A stretch of 5,996 bases of DNA from Sphingobium sp. (GCA_020051025.1 JAGVJS010000306.1:1-5996), one strand, 5' to 3'; shown: positions 1-5,379, counted from the first letter of the stretch. The notes: generated from the sequence alone by a model not told the origin. A program made the numbers and translations.

Positions 1-195
1 ACCGTCGCGATCGTCGGCCGGCAGGACCAGTGGTCGCCGGTCGCGCAGCATGAAGCCATCGCCGCCGCGATTCCCGGCGCGCAATTGCGGGTCGTCGAAC
101 GCGCCGGCCACATGATGCCGGCCGAAGCGCCATTGGCCTTCAACGCCCAGGTGCAGGACTGGCTCGCCATGCCTGCCCATGCACAAGTTTCGTGA
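1..195 (+). CDS. Alpha/beta hydrolase, C-terminal end (5' part outside window)
   Basis: The reading frame is open from the first base and ends with TGA at 193-195, leaving 64 residues. Visible is the classic C-terminal part of an alpha/beta hydrolase: a beta strand followed by GRQDQWSP, where Asp9 of the fragment would be the catalytic acid, and then VVERAGHMMPAEAP, where His38 would be the catalytic histidine. The serine nucleophile elbow lies outside the window. The family hydrolyses esters, amides or C-C bonds, including ring-cleavage products in aromatic degradation; the substrate cannot be told from this fragment. It lies 31 bases before the O-demethylase gene on the same strand with no terminator between, so the two are probably co-transcribed and may serve one catabolic route. 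The fold assignment is firm; the catabolic role is inferred. Confidence 0.85.
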   Translation, partial: TVAIVGRQDQWSPVAQHEAIAAAIPGAQLRVVERAGHMMPAEAPLAFNAQVQDWLAMPAHAQVS

Positions 196-226
196 ACTTC
201 CAGATCAAGTCGAAGGAGAGGTTTGA

Positions 227-1627
227 ATGACTGACAAGACCCTGCAACAGCTGCTCGATGAAAAGGGCGATATCGTCCACTTCCTGCGCAACCAGCAGAC
301 CGGCCCCAACGTCTATCCCGGCGTTCCGGCCGAATATAGCAACTGGCGCGACGAACAGCGCAGCTGGGCTGAAAGCGCCGTGCTGTTCAACCAGAGCTTC
401 CACATGGTCGACCTGCTCGTCACCGGTCCCGGCGCCTTCGACATGCTGGCCTATCTCGCGCCCAACAGCTTCAAGGGCTTCGTGCCGAACCGCGCCAAGC
501 AGTTCGCCCCCGTCACGCCCGAAGGCTATGTGATCGGCGACGTCATCCTCTTCTATCTGGAAGAAGAAAAGTTCGAACTGGTCGGCCGCGCCCCCTCGAT
601 CGAATGGGTCGAATATTGGGCCTCGACCGGCAAGTGGGATGTGAAGGTGGAACGCGACGAGCGCACCGCCGCCCGTCCGCTCGACAGCCAAGGCTATCGC
701 CGCAACTACCGCTTCCAGCTTCAGGGCCCGAACGCGATGACGATCCTCAGCAAGGCGATGGGCGAAACCGCGCCGGACCTGAAATTCTTCCACATGGCGC
801 CGATCACCATTGCCGGCGTCGAAGTCCGCGCGCTGCGTCATGGCATGGCCGGCCAGCCGGGCTACGAACTGTTCGGCCCGTGGAAGGACTATGACACTGT
901 CCGCAATGCCCTGATCGAAGCGGGCAAGGATGATGGCCTGACGCTGTGCGGCGGCCGCACCTATTCGTCGAACACCCTTGAATCGGGCTGGATCCCCTCG
1001 CCGCTGCCCGCCACCTACACCGGCGAAGGCTCCAAGGGTTTCCGCGAATGGCTCGGCGAGAACAGCTATGAAGGCAAATGCTCGCTCGGCGGCAGCTTCG
1101 TGTCCGACAAGATCGAGGATTATTATCTGAACCCGTGGGAGCTGGGCTATGGCATCATGGTCAAGTTCGACCATGACTTCGTCGGCCGCGAAGCGCTGGA
1201 AAAGATCAAGGATCAGCCCCACCGCCAGAAGGTGACGCTGGCGCTCGACAACGAAGACATCGTCCGCGTCATGAGCTCCATGCTCCAGACCGGCGACAAG
1301 GCGAAGTTCCTCGAATTCCCCAGCGCCGTCTACTGCATGCACCCCTATGACGCGGTGCTGAAGGATGGCAAGACCGTCGGCCTGTCGACCTGGATCGGCT
1401 ATACGGTGAACGCCGGTCGCTTCCTGGCGCTCGCCATGGTCGACGCGGAGTTCGCTGCGCCCGGCACCGAAGTCACCCTGCTGTGGGGCGAGCCCGATGG
1501 CGGCACGTCTAAGCCCACCGTCGAACCGCACGTCCAGACCGAAATCAAGGCGATCGTCTCCTCGGTCCCCTATTCGGAAGTCGCCCGCGACAATTATGCC
1601 GAAGGCTGGCGCACCAAGGCTGCCTGA
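227..1627 (+). CDS. Tetrahydrofolate-dependent aryl O-demethylase, LigM/DesA/Dmt type (GcvT fold)
   Basis: This 466-residue protein has the GcvT/aminomethyltransferase fold of LigM (about 470 residues), the soluble enzyme that moves the methyl group of vanillate or 3-O-methylgallate to tetrahydrofolate, giving a phenol and 5-methyl-THF. Long stretches match LigM as I remember it: LFNQSFHMVDL (53-63), VGRAP (119-123), LRHGMAGQPGYELFGP (203-218), SSNTLESGWIPSPLPATYTG (247-266), GGSFVSDKIEDYY and KFDHDF. Gln56, His59, Arg121 and Tyr246 line up with LigM Gln57, His60, Arg122 and the catalytic Tyr247. Asn28 falls where LigM has Tyr29, so the substrate may differ. Glu214 is in the folate-site segment. 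The start is set by AAGGAGAGG at 213-221, five bases before the ATG. Syringate (DesA-like) or dicamba (Dmt-like, similar length) are alternatives; the exact substrate is not decidable here. No metF or ligH-like gene lies in the window. Confidence 0.9.
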   Translation: MTDKTLQQLLDEKGDIVHFLRNQQTGPNVYPGVPAEYSNWRDEQRSWAESAVLFNQSFHMVDLLVTGPGAFDMLAYLAPNSFKGFVPNRAKQFAPVTPEGYVIGDVILFYLEEEKFELVGRAPSIEWVEYWASTGKWDVKVERDERTAARPLDSQGYRRNYRFQLQGPNAMTILSKAMGETAPDLKFFHMAPITIAGVEVRALRHGMAGQPGYELFGPWKDYDTVRNALIEAGKDDGLTLCGGRTYSSNTLESGWIPSPLPATYTGEGSKGFREWLGENSYEGKCSLGGSFVSDKIEDYYLNPWELGYGIMVKFDHDFVGREALEKIKDQPHRQKVTLALDNEDIVRVMSSMLQTGDKAKFLEFPSAVYCMHPYDAVLKDGKTVGLSTWIGYTVNAGRFLALAMVDAEFAAPGTEVTLLWGEPDGGTSKPTVEPHVQTEIKAIVSSVPYSEVARDNYAEGWRTKAA

Positions 1628-1651
1628 TAGGGTCGCAACCTGAGCGGGTGG

Positions 1652-1685
1652 ACGGGGGATGCTGCAAGGCGTCCCCCGTTTTCGT
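1652..1685 (+). terminator. Rho-independent terminator of the demethylase operon
   Basis: A perfect 8-bp stem, ACGGGGGA (1652-1659) with TCCCCCGT (1672-1679), closes a 12-base loop and is followed by TTTCGTT. It starts 24 bases after the stop codon of the O-demethylase gene, the usual place for an intrinsic terminator. The T tract is interrupted but the stem is very GC-rich. Confidence 0.85.
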
Positions 1686-1686
1686 T

Positions 1687-1720
1687 GGAGAAGCAGTAGA
1701 GCGGACCTTGCTTCTCTCTT
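1687..1720 (+). terminator. Second hairpin behind the demethylase terminator
   Basis: GAGAAGCA (1688-1695) pairs perfectly with TGCTTCTC (1709-1716) around a 13-base loop, with one more G-T pair outside, and is followed by the pyrimidine-rich TCTCTTTCC. It sits directly after the first terminator and may be a backup terminator. It lacks a clean T run, so its function is uncertain. Confidence 0.4.
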
Positions 1721-1984
1721 TCCATAAAGGGAGGGGCTTATGTCGTGTTTCCACCCATCATCGCCAAACCCCTTCCAATGTAGGATAATAGCTGGTCTAT
1801 CCTGATGGATGGAACCCCGCGCCGCCAGCACCCCGCACCGCACAGGCCTATTCCCGGGTCGTCGAGAGTGCGCGCCCGTCGCTCATCTATCGCATCCCTG
1901 TCGCCCCTGTGTCGCTTCCCCGTCGCGCGATCGTTGCGCCTCAGTGACCCGCCTGGCGCGCCACCGCCGTTTGGAAGACGCGTT
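1721..1984. other. Non-coding stretch between convergent operons
   Basis: No convincing gene was found on either strand. The open frames crossing it are arginine-, serine- and proline-rich frame shadows with no recognisable motif and no good ribosome binding site. A GATAAT box at 1784-1789 and a short inverted repeat, AGGATA (1782-1787) with TATCCT (1798-1803), are the only local signals seen. With the terminator-like hairpin at 1985-2018 they could bound a small plus-strand RNA, which remains speculative. Confidence 0.5.
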
Positions 1985-2018
1985 GGGAGCGCTTCGCGAG
2001 CGCTTCTGTCCCTTTTTT
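1985..2018 (+). terminator. Orphan plus-strand terminator-like hairpin with T6 tail
   Basis: GGGAGCGCT (1985-1993) faces AGCGC (1999-2003) and, across a small TTCTG bulge, TCCC (2009-2012). Six T follow immediately at 2013-2018. The T run is on the plus strand, yet no plus-strand gene lies between the demethylase terminator and this site. On the minus strand the hairpin is not followed by T, so it is not an obvious terminator for the iclR operon. Confidence 0.5.
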
Positions 2019-2047
2019 GCCCGACGACACTGTGAACTTCGGCCTGT

Positions 2048-2062
2048 CGCGTCGGTGACGCG
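2048..2062 (-). terminator. Small hairpin just after the iclR stop codon
   Basis: CGCGTC (2048-2053) pairs perfectly with GACGCG (2057-2062) around a 3-base loop. Read on the minus strand it begins seven bases after the IclR stop codon. No T run follows on that strand, so it is at best a weak terminator or a 3' end-protecting structure of the minus-strand operon. Confidence 0.35.
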
Positions 2063-2069
2063 CCTGCCT

Positions 2070-2831
2070 TCAGACGCCCGGCATCTCCGCAGCGGTGAAC
2101 AGGCTGACCGCCTGCTCCAGCTTGGCGATGGTGCGGCCTTCCAGTTCGGCGGAAAAGCGCGGCACGGGAATCGCCAGCGCAAAGGCGCCGATCGCTTCGC
2201 CGTCGATCACCACCGCCATGCCCAGACCGCAAATGCCCGGCGTATATTCTTCTCGCGTGCGGCCGATGCCGGTGGTGCGAATCTCCGCCAGTTCGGCGCG
2301 CAACTGCCCGGCGTCGGTGACGCTGCTGGGCGTGAAGCTTTCCAGCGGCGTCTGCGCGAAATAGGCGTCCAGTTCCGCGTCGGACAGGTGCGCGAGCAGC
2401 GCTTTGCCCGCCGCCAGACAATGGAGCGGGCTGCGCGTGCCGACGCTGATCGAATAGCGCAGCGACTGTTCCGCCGTCTCGGTGACGATCGCCTCCAGCA
2501 ACCATCCGTCGCGCACGAAGAAGGAGGCTGTTTCGTTGATCTGCAACCGCAGCGACTTGACCAGCGGCCGCACCTTGTCGGCCAGCGACATGGCGACGCG
2601 CGGCGATGCCAGCCGCTCCAGCGCCGGACCGGGCAGATAGCGCCGCCCTTCCCGCGCCAGATAATGGCGTTCAACCAACGTGGCGAGCAGATAGGACAGG
2701 CTGCTGACCGGAATGGCCAGGCCCGCCGCAATCTCCTGCGCCACGACGCCGGCCGGGCGCGCGACGACATATTCGATGATGTCGATGGTGCGCATCGCCG
2801 ATTTGACGGTGGACGGCGTGGTCCCATTCAT
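2070..2831 (-). CDS. IclR-family transcriptional regulator
   Basis: The 253-residue protein has the two-domain layout and normal length of IclR regulators. An N-terminal winged helix-turn-helix spans about residues 9-68 (VVAQEIAAGLAIPVSSLSYL as the HTH, then a wing ending near RRYLPGPAL). The effector-binding domain covers about 80-250, with the family segments VGTRSPLHCLAAGKALLAHL and REEYTPGICGLGMAVVIDGE. Family members typically bind small aromatic or organic acids and repress or activate catabolic operons. It is the last gene of a minus-strand operon: the ATG is 15 bases after the stop of the SnoaL-like gene, and its AAGGGG ribosome site (2843-2848) touches that stop codon. It therefore probably controls its own operon, perhaps from the region 4396-4439, and possibly the convergent demethylase operon. 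The ligand is unknown. Confidence 0.9.
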   Translation of the reverse strand: MNGTTPSTVKSAMRTIDIIEYVVARPAGVVAQEIAAGLAIPVSSLSYLLATLVERHYLAREGRRYLPGPALERLASPRVAMSLADKVRPLVKSLRLQINETASFFVRDGWLLEAIVTETAEQSLRYSISVGTRSPLHCLAAGKALLAHLSDAELDAYFAQTPLESFTPSSVTDAGQLRAELAEIRTTGIGRTREEYTPGICGLGMAVVIDGEAIGAFALAIPVPRFSAELEGRTIAKLEQAVSLFTAAEMPGV

Positions 2832-2846
2832 GATCGGCGATACCCC

Positions 2847-3236
2847 TTAAAATATAAGGCTACCCCGCCTTTCGGCAAAGCGCCATTCCCCCTGTACCGC
2901 CACGAAACGGTCGTGAAAGCTCCCGACTTTAGGCGCTCCCTCGTCCGTGAACAACAGCATAGCGCTTTCCCCGGTCGCTTCGCTCTCGCTGACGACGTCG
3001 ATCACTATGTTGGAGCAGACATGTCGCGTGGTGCGCGCCGGGCGGGACAGGAAGGCGGTCAGGATCGCATCGCGCCCCACGATCCAGTCGTCCGGCGCGG
3101 TCGGGCGCGCCATGCGGCCATCTGGCGCATAGAGCGCGGCCACATCGTCCCAACGCCCGGCGTCATTGAGATTGGCGTAGAGCGCGACGAGACGGGCGCA
3201 ATCCTGCTCGATTGCGCGACGATCCTCCTCCCTCAC
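2847..3236 (-). CDS. SnoaL/NTF2-like small protein, GTG start overlapping upstream gene
   Basis: A 129-residue protein with the pattern of the SnoaL-like (NTF2 superfamily) cone-shaped barrel: an N-terminal helical part with YANLNDAGRWDDVAALYAPD (20-39), then GRDAILTAF (54-62), TTRHVCSNIVIDV (69-81) and a C-terminal strand pair with SFHDRFV and WRFAERRGSLIF. The family includes ketosteroid-isomerase-like enzymes, lyases, dioxygenase beta subunits and non-catalytic binders, so the reaction cannot be assigned. The start chosen is GTG at 3236, because the alignable part begins right there and it overlaps the MetE-like stop as GTGA, a usual translational-coupling arrangement. The upstream extension of this frame is a shadow of the MetE-like gene. 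No strong SD precedes the GTG; an AGGGAGGAGGA stretch lies just inside the gene, but no standard start codon follows it at suitable distance. Membership in the fold is likely; function is unknown. Confidence 0.8.
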   Translation of the reverse strand: MREEDRRAIEQDCARLVALYANLNDAGRWDDVAALYAPDGRMARPTAPDDWIVGRDAILTAFLSRPARTTRHVCSNIVIDVVSESEATGESAMLLFTDEGAPKVGSFHDRFVAVQGEWRFAERRGSLIF

Positions 3237-4369
3237 AGGCGCGAATCCGCCAGATCCGCGCCGGCGCGCAGCGACCGCAGCTTCTTCCAGGTCACGGCCG
3301 GGTCGATCTTGCCATATCCGGCGAAGGTGCCGAAGCCGCAATCGGTGCTGGCGATCACCCGATCCTTGCCGACGATGCCGGCAAAGCGTTCGATCCGCTG
3401 GGCGATCAATTCGGGATGTTCGACATAGTTGGAACAGGTGTCGATCAGGCCGGGCGCCAGGATCTTGTCGTCCGGCAGGGCGCCGCGCTGTGCGGCGTCG
3501 CGCCACACCGTCCATTCATGCTCGTGGCAGGGATTGGCGCCCTCGAACAGGACCGTCGCTGGCCGCGCGGCCAGCACAATGTCGATCACCTTTTCCAGCG
3601 GAATGTCATGATCGTGCGGCCCTTCATAATTGCCCCAGCAGATGTGCATGCGCATGCGGTCAGCCGGGATATTGGCGGTGGCGGCATTCAAGGCCTCGAC
3701 ATTGGCGGCCGCGATCTTCAGGAATTCCTCTTCGCTTGCCTCTTGGTATCCGGTGTGGCGCGACATGGCGAGATCGGGGCAATCCAGTTGCAGGTCGAAC
3801 CCGGCCGCCACAATCGTCTCATATTCCTCGCGCATGGCGTCGACCAGATCGGCCAGATAGGCTTCATGGCTGGGATAATGGCGATTGACCTGGAACGCGG
3901 TGATCAGGCCGGGGGAGGCGGCGTTCATGAAGGCGCGAGTGCCCGGATGACCGGCCAGCGCCGCCTTGAACCGGCGAATATCTTCATGCAGCGGATCGAG
4001 CGTCACCAGCTTCACCGGTCCGATGCAGGACGCGCGAGTGAACTCCTGGCTCCCCATGATCGCCGCCAGCTTCTGCCGCAGGTCGGGGAGGGGGGCGAGG
4101 TCGGCGGCGGGCTTGCGGTCGATATGGCCGCCAAAGCCCGACAGCCGCTCGATCATGTAGGTGGAATAGCCGACCTTGCCCAGTTCGCCGTCGCTGACGA
4201 TCGACACGCCCGCTGCAATCTGTTCCGATACCGCTTCCGACACGGCCTGCTGGACGGCGGCGTCGAACTGCGCCGCATCATAGGGCTCGCCCTTGTCGCG
4301 GGCCAGCAGCAATGGGGTCAGCGCGTCGCCGCGCGGCAGGCTGCCGACATGGGTGGTGGCTATGGACAT
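3233..4369 (-). CDS. Short MetE-like (cobalamin-independent methionine synthase II family) methyltransferase
   Basis: The 378-residue protein corresponds to only the C-terminal catalytic barrel of MetE (full MetE is about 750 residues), as in the stand-alone COG0620 proteins and epoxyalkane:coenzyme M transferase. Seen are THVGSLPR (6-13), SDGELGK (59-65), LQLDCPDLA (193-201), MHICWG (241-246), APGLIDTCSNYVEHPE (305-320) and STDCGFGTF (341-349). His242, Cys244 and Cys344 fit the zinc ligands of the family, which activate a thiol for alkylation. Family chemistry is methyl transfer from 5-methyl-THF or another donor to a thiol, or thiol addition to a strained electrophile; the substrate here is unknown. 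The ATG at 4369 is preferred over the upstream ATG at 4435 because THVGSLPR sits at the usual N-terminal place and GGGAGAG lies just upstream. It is the first gene of a three-gene minus-strand operon and could consume 5-methyl-THF made by the neighbouring demethylase, which is an inference. Confidence 0.88.
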   Translation of the reverse strand: MSIATTHVGSLPRGDALTPLLLARDKGEPYDAAQFDAAVQQAVSEAVSEQIAAGVSIVSDGELGKVGYSTYMIERLSGFGGHIDRKPAADLAPLPDLRQKLAAIMGSQEFTRASCIGPVKLVTLDPLHEDIRRFKAALAGHPGTRAFMNAASPGLITAFQVNRHYPSHEAYLADLVDAMREEYETIVAAGFDLQLDCPDLAMSRHTGYQEASEEEFLKIAAANVEALNAATANIPADRMRMHICWGNYEGPHDHDIPLEKVIDIVLAARPATVLFEGANPCHEHEWTVWRDAAQRGALPDDKILAPGLIDTCSNYVEHPELIAQRIERFAGIVGKDRVIASTDCGFGTFAGYGKIDPAVTWKKLRSLRAGADLADSRL

Positions 4370-4395
4370 GATATACTCGCTCTCCCAAAGATGGA

Positions 4396-4439
4396 GCGAA
4401 TATCTGTCATAAATTCGCAAATATGGGTATATCATAAAT
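4396..4439. promoter_or_regulatory. Candidate operator/promoter region of the metE-like operon
   Basis: This AT-rich island in a GC-rich window lies 27-70 bases before the MetE-like start. It holds an inverted repeat, GCGAAT (4396-4401) with ATTCGC (4413-4418), and a direct repeat TCATAAAT at 4407-4414 and 4432-4439, spaced 25 bases. On the minus strand TATGAT resembles a -10 box, but no good -35 box precedes it at the right distance, which would fit activator-dependent transcription. The IclR protein encoded in the operon is the obvious candidate binder. This is inference from repeats alone. Confidence 0.4.
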
Positions 4440-4472
4440 GTGAATTAATCTGCAGAGAGAGGCGGCCTCATC

Positions 4473-4500
4473 TGGACAAAGGCGCGACTCTCACTATATA
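4473..4500 (+). promoter_or_regulatory. Promoter of the tetR gene
   Basis: TGGACA (4473-4478) and TATATA (4495-4500) are separated by 16 bases and resemble sigma-70 -35 and -10 boxes. Transcription would be expected to begin about 7 bases after the -10 box, within a few bases of the ATG at 4510. The same layout recurs after the gene at 5190-5217, which supports the call. Confidence 0.6.
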
Positions 4501-4511
4501 CCGCTCGGTAT
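4498..4511. promoter_or_regulatory. Palindromic TetR operator overlapping -10 box and start codon
   Basis: ATACCG-CT-CGGTAT is a perfect 14-base palindrome (6-bp arms, 2-base centre) that covers the end of the -10 box and the first two bases of the ATG at 4510. Its position is ideal for autorepression by the TetR-family protein encoded immediately after it. Related copies occur at 5167-5180 (10 of 14 bases identical) and 5215-5228 (11 of 14). Confidence 0.65.
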
Positions 4512-5121
4512 GAAAATGGCAGCCGAACCCGTAACGAGAGGACGCCCACGGGAATTCGATCCCGAAGAGGCCCTGTCGGCTGCGCTTCAGGTCTTCTGGA
4601 CGCGCGGTTATGAAGGCGCCTCACTGGCTGAACTGACCGAGGCGATGGGTATCACCAAGCCCAGCCTCTATGCCTGTTTCGGCAATAAGGAAGCCCTGTT
4701 TCACAAGGCGCTCGATCTCTATGAGCGCGACAAGCTCTGCTATATGCGCTCCGCAATGGAGGAACCCACCGCTCGCGCCGTGGCCGAACGGCTGCTGCGT
4801 GGTACGCTGAATATCCAGACCGGCGGCAACGATCCGCGCGCCTGTCTCGGCGTCATCAGCCTGGTCGCCTGCACCACGCAGGCAGATTCGATCAAGACCG
4901 ACGTGCTGACGCGCCGCGCCTCATCCGACAAGGCGCTGGTCGAACGGCTGGAGCGGGCCGAGGCGGAGGGCGACCTGCCCGCCGGGGTCGAGCCGGTAGC
5001 GCTGGCCACCTATCTGCTTGCAGTCATGCAGGGCATGGGGGTGCAGGCCAGCGGCGGCGCCACGCCGGAGCAGCTGGAACAGCTGGTGGAAACCACCATG
5101 GCGATGTGGCCGACCAACTGA
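4510..5121 (+). CDS. TetR/AcrR-family transcriptional repressor, probably leaderless
   Basis: The 203-residue protein begins with a basic RGRPREFD segment (10-17) and a TetR_N helix-turn-helix at about 18-64, including GASLAELTEAMGITKPSLYA and FGNKEALF. The remaining helices (about 70-200) form the ligand-binding and dimerisation domain. The protein would bind short palindromes as a dimer and release them on ligand binding. No ribosome site precedes the ATG at 4510, and the -10 box ends only 9 bases before it, so the mRNA appears leaderless; the in-frame ATG at 4516 (third codon) is an alternative. It is divergent from the metE-like operon and followed on the same strand by a second copy of its promoter/operator in front of a probable export operon, the usual layout for an efflux repressor. 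Family call is firm; the ligand is unknown. Confidence 0.93.
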   Translation: MKMAAEPVTRGRPREFDPEEALSAALQVFWTRGYEGASLAELTEAMGITKPSLYACFGNKEALFHKALDLYERDKLCYMRSAMEEPTARAVAERLLRGTLNIQTGGNDPRACLGVISLVACTTQADSIKTDVLTRRASSDKALVERLERAEAEGDLPAGVEPVALATYLLAVMQGMGVQASGGATPEQLEQLVETTMAMWPTN

Positions 5122-5150
5122 GCTGAACCCGTCGAATCCGCCTGTTCAGC
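5122..5150 (+). terminator. Weak hairpin after tetR
   Basis: GCTGAAC (5122-5128) pairs perfectly with GTTCAGC (5144-5150) around a 15-base loop, starting at the base after the tetR stop codon. It is followed by an A-rich rather than T-rich stretch, so it is not a typical intrinsic terminator and could equally be incidental. Confidence 0.3.
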
Positions 5151-5166
5151 CGCAATTCAGAAAAAT

Positions 5167-5180
5167 TTACCAGTCGGTAC
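5167..5180. promoter_or_regulatory. Second TetR operator-like site, upstream of the -35 box
   Basis: TTACCAGTCGGTAC keeps the TACC and CGGTA halves of the tetR operator and matches it at 10 of 14 positions. TACC and GGTA form a 4-bp inverted repeat. It lies 10 bases before the -35 box of the promoter at 5190-5217. It is a plausible auxiliary site for the same repressor. Confidence 0.45.
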
Positions 5181-5189
5181 AGAAAGCGG

Positions 5190-5217
5190 TTGACGCAGAG
5201 GTCTATCCGATTATATA
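5190..5217 (+). promoter_or_regulatory. Promoter of the downstream putative export operon
   Basis: TTGACG (5190-5195) and TATATA (5212-5217) are 16 bases apart, the same spacing and -10 sequence as the tetR promoter, with a better -35 box. The expected start point is near 5224, giving a leader of about 250 bases before the ATG at 5477. Operator-like sites flank or overlap it on both sides (5167-5180 and 5215-5228), so the preceding TetR protein is the likely regulator. Confidence 0.65.
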
Positions 5218-5228
5218 CCGATAAGTAT
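5215..5228. promoter_or_regulatory. Third TetR operator-like site overlapping the -10 box
   Basis: ATACCGATAAGTAT matches the tetR operator at 11 of 14 positions and keeps ATAC/GTAT as a 4-bp inverted repeat. Its offset from the TATATA box is exactly that of the operator in front of tetR. The right half is degenerate, so binding may be weaker than at tetR itself. Confidence 0.55.
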
Positions 5229-5239
5229 GAAATCCGGTT

Positions 5240-5261
5240 GAGGCTTCGCCTCGAAGGAGGC
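5240..5261 (+). promoter_or_regulatory. Competing hairpins, one masking a strong SD
   Basis: GCCTC at 5248-5252 can pair with GAGGC at 5240-5244 (3-base loop) or with GAGGC at 5257-5261 (4-base loop), but not with both. The second arm lies in the strong ribosome site AAGGAGG (5254-5260), so the two folds would expose or hide it. This is the geometry of a translational switch, seen directly in the sequence; activity is inferred. Confidence 0.4.
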
Positions 5262-5264
5262 TCA

Positions 5265-5288
5265 ATGCAATATCATAGTTCAAGCTAA
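5265..5288 (+). CDS. Seven-codon leader mini-ORF (MQYHSSS)
   Basis: ATG at 5265 follows AAGGAGG by four bases, the strongest ribosome site in this half of the window, yet the frame stops at TAA (5286-5288) after Met-Gln-Tyr-His-Ser-Ser-Ser. It may be a leader peptide whose translation affects the mRNA structure downstream, or the remnant start of a gene that has been lost. There is no run of one regulatory amino acid beyond the three serines. Whether it is translated is unknown. Confidence 0.3.
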   Translation: MQYHSSS

Positions 5289-5379
5289 GTCATTCGACTT
5301 GGCGGCGTGTTTGATCGCGCTGTCGACATCATCATCGTCTGGCCATGGGGTCGGGGCGTCGCTCCGGCATCAATGGCTT

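Noticed and set aside
227..1627. Specific naming as ligM, desA or dmt
   Set aside because: The fold and catalytic tyrosine fit all three, one pocket residue appears changed from LigM, and the usual C1-pathway neighbours are absent, so the substrate cannot be chosen from sequence alone.
140..1843. 567-codon open frame on the minus strand opposite the demethylase gene
   Set aside because: It is antisense to a well-recognised enzyme in GC-rich DNA, where such frames arise from codon bias. It shows no family motif.
1628..2069. Insertion-sequence remnant or tRNA in the gene-free stretch
   Set aside because: I found no terminal inverted repeats with target duplication, no transposase fragment and no cloverleaf or CCA-ended arm.
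1809..3428. 539-codon plus-strand open frame across the iclR and SnoaL-like genes
   Set aside because: It is Arg/Asp/Gly-rich and antisense to two recognisable genes, so it is a frame shadow.
4370..4435. Upstream ATG (4435) extending the MetE-like protein by 22 residues
   Set aside because: The extra residues lie in the AT-rich regulatory island, no SD precedes that ATG, and family proteins begin close to the THVGSLPR motif.
3212..4513. 433-codon plus-strand open frame opposite the metE-like gene
   Set aside because: It is antisense to a protein with clear zinc-site motifs and has no recognisable pattern of its own.
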